Origin: Methanomassiliicoccales archaeon PtaB.Bin134
GTDB lineage: Archaea > Thermoplasmatota > Thermoplasmata > Methanomassiliicoccales > UBA472
Assembly (NCBI GenBank): GCA_002067045.1
Contig: MVPZ01000062.1
Location: 1 to 50,509 of the forward strand
DNA: 50,509 bases
Direction of reading: 5' to 3'
Part shown: one piece after another, positions 48,579 to 50,509 of the stretch
Layout: each line of letters opens with the position of its first letter
How positions within the stretch are numbered: position 1 is the stretch's first letter
Position numbers and translations under genes: made by a program
The notes under the pieces: generated by a model
The model's input: only the letters and a program-made list of their open reading frames with translations
Told to the model about the DNA's origin: nothing
Database searches by the model: none

Positions 48579-50120
48579 GTGGAACTGAAACCGAACGTTC
48601 TGACAGCGATAGCGGTAGTGGCGTTGGTATTGTCCGCGATAGGGGCGGGAGCGGGGATAATGGCCCTGGCCTCCCCGGGCGTCGAGGGCCCGGAGGGGCC
48701 TGAGGGTCCGGCAGGCGACACGGGGGCCGCCGGCCCGCAGGGCGAGCCCGGTTACGGCTTCGCCAGCTTCGTCATCGCCGCACACGATTCCCTGGACAAC
48801 GAGAACGCGGACTTCGTCTGCGACGGGGTGGACGACCAGGTGCAGATCGACGAGGCCTTGGAGGCGCTGCCGGAGCAGGGGGGTTCCATATACCTCAGGG
48901 AGGGGACCTACCTGCTGAGCGAAGGCCTGAGCATCTCCCGCTCCAATGTGACCATCGGAGGTTCCGGCCCCGGCACCGTTCTCAGGGTCGAGGACGACCT
49001 GAACGGCACCATGACCGTGATAAGGGCGCAGCAGGTCTCCAGGATCGTCATCGAGGACCTCATGATGGACGGGAACATGGCATCGAACGTGGAGGGGGAT
49101 CACGACGGCATCGTGTTCGACCGGTGCTACGAATCCCGGATCTCCGGGGTCCAGATCGAGGACCTGAGGGGAACGGCGGTGGAGATCAGTTCCAGCTCCA
49201 TGGTGACCCTGGAGGGCAGCGTCATCAGGGACTGCGTGACCTTCGGCGTATGGTTGAACTATTCCTCGGGGATATCCGTCCTCGACAACCAGGTGCAGAG
49301 ATGCGATGACGTCTCGGTGTTCCTGGCGCAGAGCCGGGACTGCGTGGTTCGGGGAAACCAGGTATGCTTCGGAGGCCTGCACTCGCTTTACATGAGCCTG
49401 AGCAACTACAACGTTATCGAGGGCAACTGCCTGAAGGGGGCCGAGGTGAACGGGGTTTACCTGGACAGCTCCTACTACAACACCATCTCCGGGAATCAGG
49501 TGCTCAGCTCCGGCTGGTGGGGCATCTATGTCAGCACATCCTCGAACAATAATATCCTGGTGGGGAACACCGTCTCCTCCAGCCTGTACGATGGGGTGCG
49601 CATCGATGGATCTACGGGCAACTCGCTCACCGGCAACGCCATCCTGGACTCCGGATGGGCCGGCTTGATCGTCTACGATTCCGACGACACCGCGGTCAGC
49701 GGCAACGTGGTGGACTCCTGCTTCTACTCCTGCATATCGATATACAGCTCGGACCAATGCATCATCAGCGGCAACACGGTGCGGTGGGCGCAGGAGCACG
49801 GGATCATGATATCGTCCTCGGACGACTGCGTGATCTCAGGGAACACGGTCAGCTGCAACTCCTTCCGAGTGAGCAACTCCTACAGCGGCATAATAATCGC
49901 CTCGGACAGCGACACGAACCTGATCGACGGGAACATCGTGCGCATCGGGTACACCGACTACAAGCAGCGGTACGGACTGTACATCCAGTCGTCGTTCTGC
50001 AACAACAACTTGGTCATCAACAACGACCTGTACGTCTCCGGTTGGACCGCTGACTTCATCGATGACGGGTCCGGGACGATATATCACAATAACCGGCTGT
50101 CGACCGGATGGACCCCCTGA
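48579..50120 (+). CDS. Membrane-anchored collagen-like/right-handed beta-helix protein
   Basis: A 513-residue surface protein. An N-terminal membrane helix (residues 8-30, with no clear cleavage site, so probably an anchor) is followed by a run of eight Gly-x-y triplets (34-58, GVEGPEGPEGPAGDTGAAGP and on), as in collagen. From about 65 a pectate-lyase-like right-handed beta-helix begins (DGVDDQVQIDEALEALPEQGGSIYLREGTYLL) and continues with NosD-type repeats such as NTISGNQVLSSGWWGIYV to the end. GTG at 48579 is the start. It is likely an extracellular polysaccharide-binding or structural protein. Confidence 0.88.
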   Translation: MELKPNVLTAIAVVALVLSAIGAGAGIMALASPGVEGPEGPEGPAGDTGAAGPQGEPGYGFASFVIAAHDSLDNENADFVCDGVDDQVQIDEALEALPEQGGSIYLREGTYLLSEGLSISRSNVTIGGSGPGTVLRVEDDLNGTMTVIRAQQVSRIVIEDLMMDGNMASNVEGDHDGIVFDRCYESRISGVQIEDLRGTAVEISSSSMVTLEGSVIRDCVTFGVWLNYSSGISVLDNQVQRCDDVSVFLAQSRDCVVRGNQVCFGGLHSLYMSLSNYNVIEGNCLKGAEVNGVYLDSSYYNTISGNQVLSSGWWGIYVSTSSNNNILVGNTVSSSLYDGVRIDGSTGNSLTGNAILDSGWAGLIVYDSDDTAVSGNVVDSCFYSCISIYSSDQCIISGNTVRWAQEHGIMISSSDDCVISGNTVSCNSFRVSNSYSGIIIASDSDTNLIDGNIVRIGYTDYKQRYGLYIQSSFCNNNLVINNDLYVSGWTADFIDDGSGTIYHNNRLSTGWTP

Positions 50121-50145
50121 AACCCTTTTCCTTCTTGCTTTTTTT
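50121..50145 (+). terminator. T-tract terminator after the collagen-like gene
   Basis: AACCCTTTTCCTTCTTGC followed by seven T. It again shows the AACCC.TTTTCC opening and a long T-run with no strong hairpin. Confidence 0.6.
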
Positions 50146-50175
50146 AAGGGACGAAGCGATAACCACGAGGCGGGG

Positions 50176-50509
50176 TCAGCAGGAGGAGAGCGGCCCGGGA
50201 GGGGTGTCCCCGTTCCCGTCCCCCTCCTCGTGCAGGGTGGCCTTGAGGAACACCCTCTGGTCCCCCAGGGGCATGGTGGCGTCGATGGCCACCTTGGAGG
50301 TCGTTCCCTCAGTGCTCGGATCGAGCGATGAACCGGCGGCGTTGTTGACCACCAACAGCCCTCGGGACGCCTGGAAGCGTGTCGCCACCGCCCACTCCAC
50401 CTGCCTGTCGTCGTAGATGTCGATGTCCTTGTCGACCACGATCACCTGCTTCATGGACGGGTGGCCGGAGAAGGCGGCCATCGCGGCGTTCATGGCGTCC
50501 CCCTCCTTG
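50176..50509 (-). CDS. UbiD-family decarboxylase (N-terminal part outside window)
   Basis: The C-terminal part of a UbiD-like, prenyl-FMN-dependent decarboxylase. Visible landmarks are [41 protein letters not shown] and SSLDPSTEG...KVAIDAT, which match the UbiD C-terminal dimerisation domain. The frame is open to the right edge, so the true start is beyond it. In archaea, UbiD homologues include anhydromevalonate phosphate decarboxylase of the modified mevalonate pathway; which one this is cannot be told from this part. The catalytic E-R-E residues lie outside the window. Confidence 0.9.
   Translation of the reverse strand, partial: KEGDAMNAAMAAFSGHPSMKQVIVVDKDIDIYDDRQVEWAVATRFQASRGLLVVNNAAGSSLDPSTEGTTSKVAIDATMPLGDQRVFLKATLHEEGDGNGDTPPGPLSSC

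Noticed and set aside
1..50509. Prophage, transposon or plasmid content
   Set aside because: No transposase, integrase, capsid, terminase or replication-initiation gene was recognised; the RusA-like gene is alone.

Overview
The window reads as a GC-rich archaeal chromosome segment with no phage, plasmid or insertion sequence. Archaeal markers are a group II chaperonin with a GGM-repeat tail, archaeal DnaG, the NreA repair protein, archaeal triosephosphate isomerase, bifunctional fructose-1,6-bisphosphate aldolase/phosphatase, archaeal AspRS, Trm1, THEP1, MptD and a tRNA-Ser with an intron at position 37/38. The gene set, the very short leaders (TATA-like boxes about 26 nt upstream of many start codons) and Shine-Dalgarno sites inside operons fit Thermoplasmata, possibly near Methanomassiliicoccales. 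That placement is inference: no rRNA and no methanogenesis gene is present.

Layout. 0-5 kb: a partial aldehyde dehydrogenase, a flavodoxin, a secreted anchored protein and the thermosome. 5-11 kb: an overlapping nreA / SPL-type radical SAM pair, a PPC-domain/carboxymuconolactone-decarboxylase pair, a DUF389 membrane protein, a zinc-ribbon/PspC protein and a GNAT enzyme downstream of larB. 11-16 kb: a metal-cofactor island with two NifX/DIM-family proteins, two MinD-type ATPases carrying ferredoxin inserts, DUF5320, a DUF134 regulator, LarE and a hemerythrin. 16-21 kb: intron-containing tRNA-Ser(CGA), a beta-grasp sulfur carrier/ubiquitin-like protein, MscS, and dnaG followed by a protease-less Lon-like AAA+ ATPase. 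21-27 kb: RimI-like acetyltransferase, a secreted phospholipase-D-like protein, tpiA-fbp, ferredoxin and aspS. 27-33 kb: RusA-like resolvase, small proteins, a stand-alone Lrp/AsnC RAM domain, LysE-type exporter, winged-helix protein and surface proteins. 33-42 kb: nadA, superoxide dismutase, a PH-domain membrane pair, mptD, THEP1-trm1, purA, VOC protein and nitroreductase. 42-50.5 kb: a zinc-ribbon membrane protein, a 1437-residue beta-helix surface protein, a methyltransferase, a collagen-like/beta-helix membrane protein and a partial UbiD-family decarboxylase.

The most distinctive system is the 10.9-16.3 kb island. Nickel-pincer-cofactor genes (larB, larE) flank a cassette resembling the orange-protein (ORP) cluster assembly genes of anaerobes, with a DUF134 regulator sharing one promoter box with larE. 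Other notable items are the Lon-like ATPase with a zinc ribbon where the membrane anchor of LonB would be, a 108-bp tandem duplication inside dnaG, a RusA-type resolvase in an archaeon, collagen-like triplets on a membrane beta-helix protein, and a recurrent pyrimidine-rich 3'-end motif.
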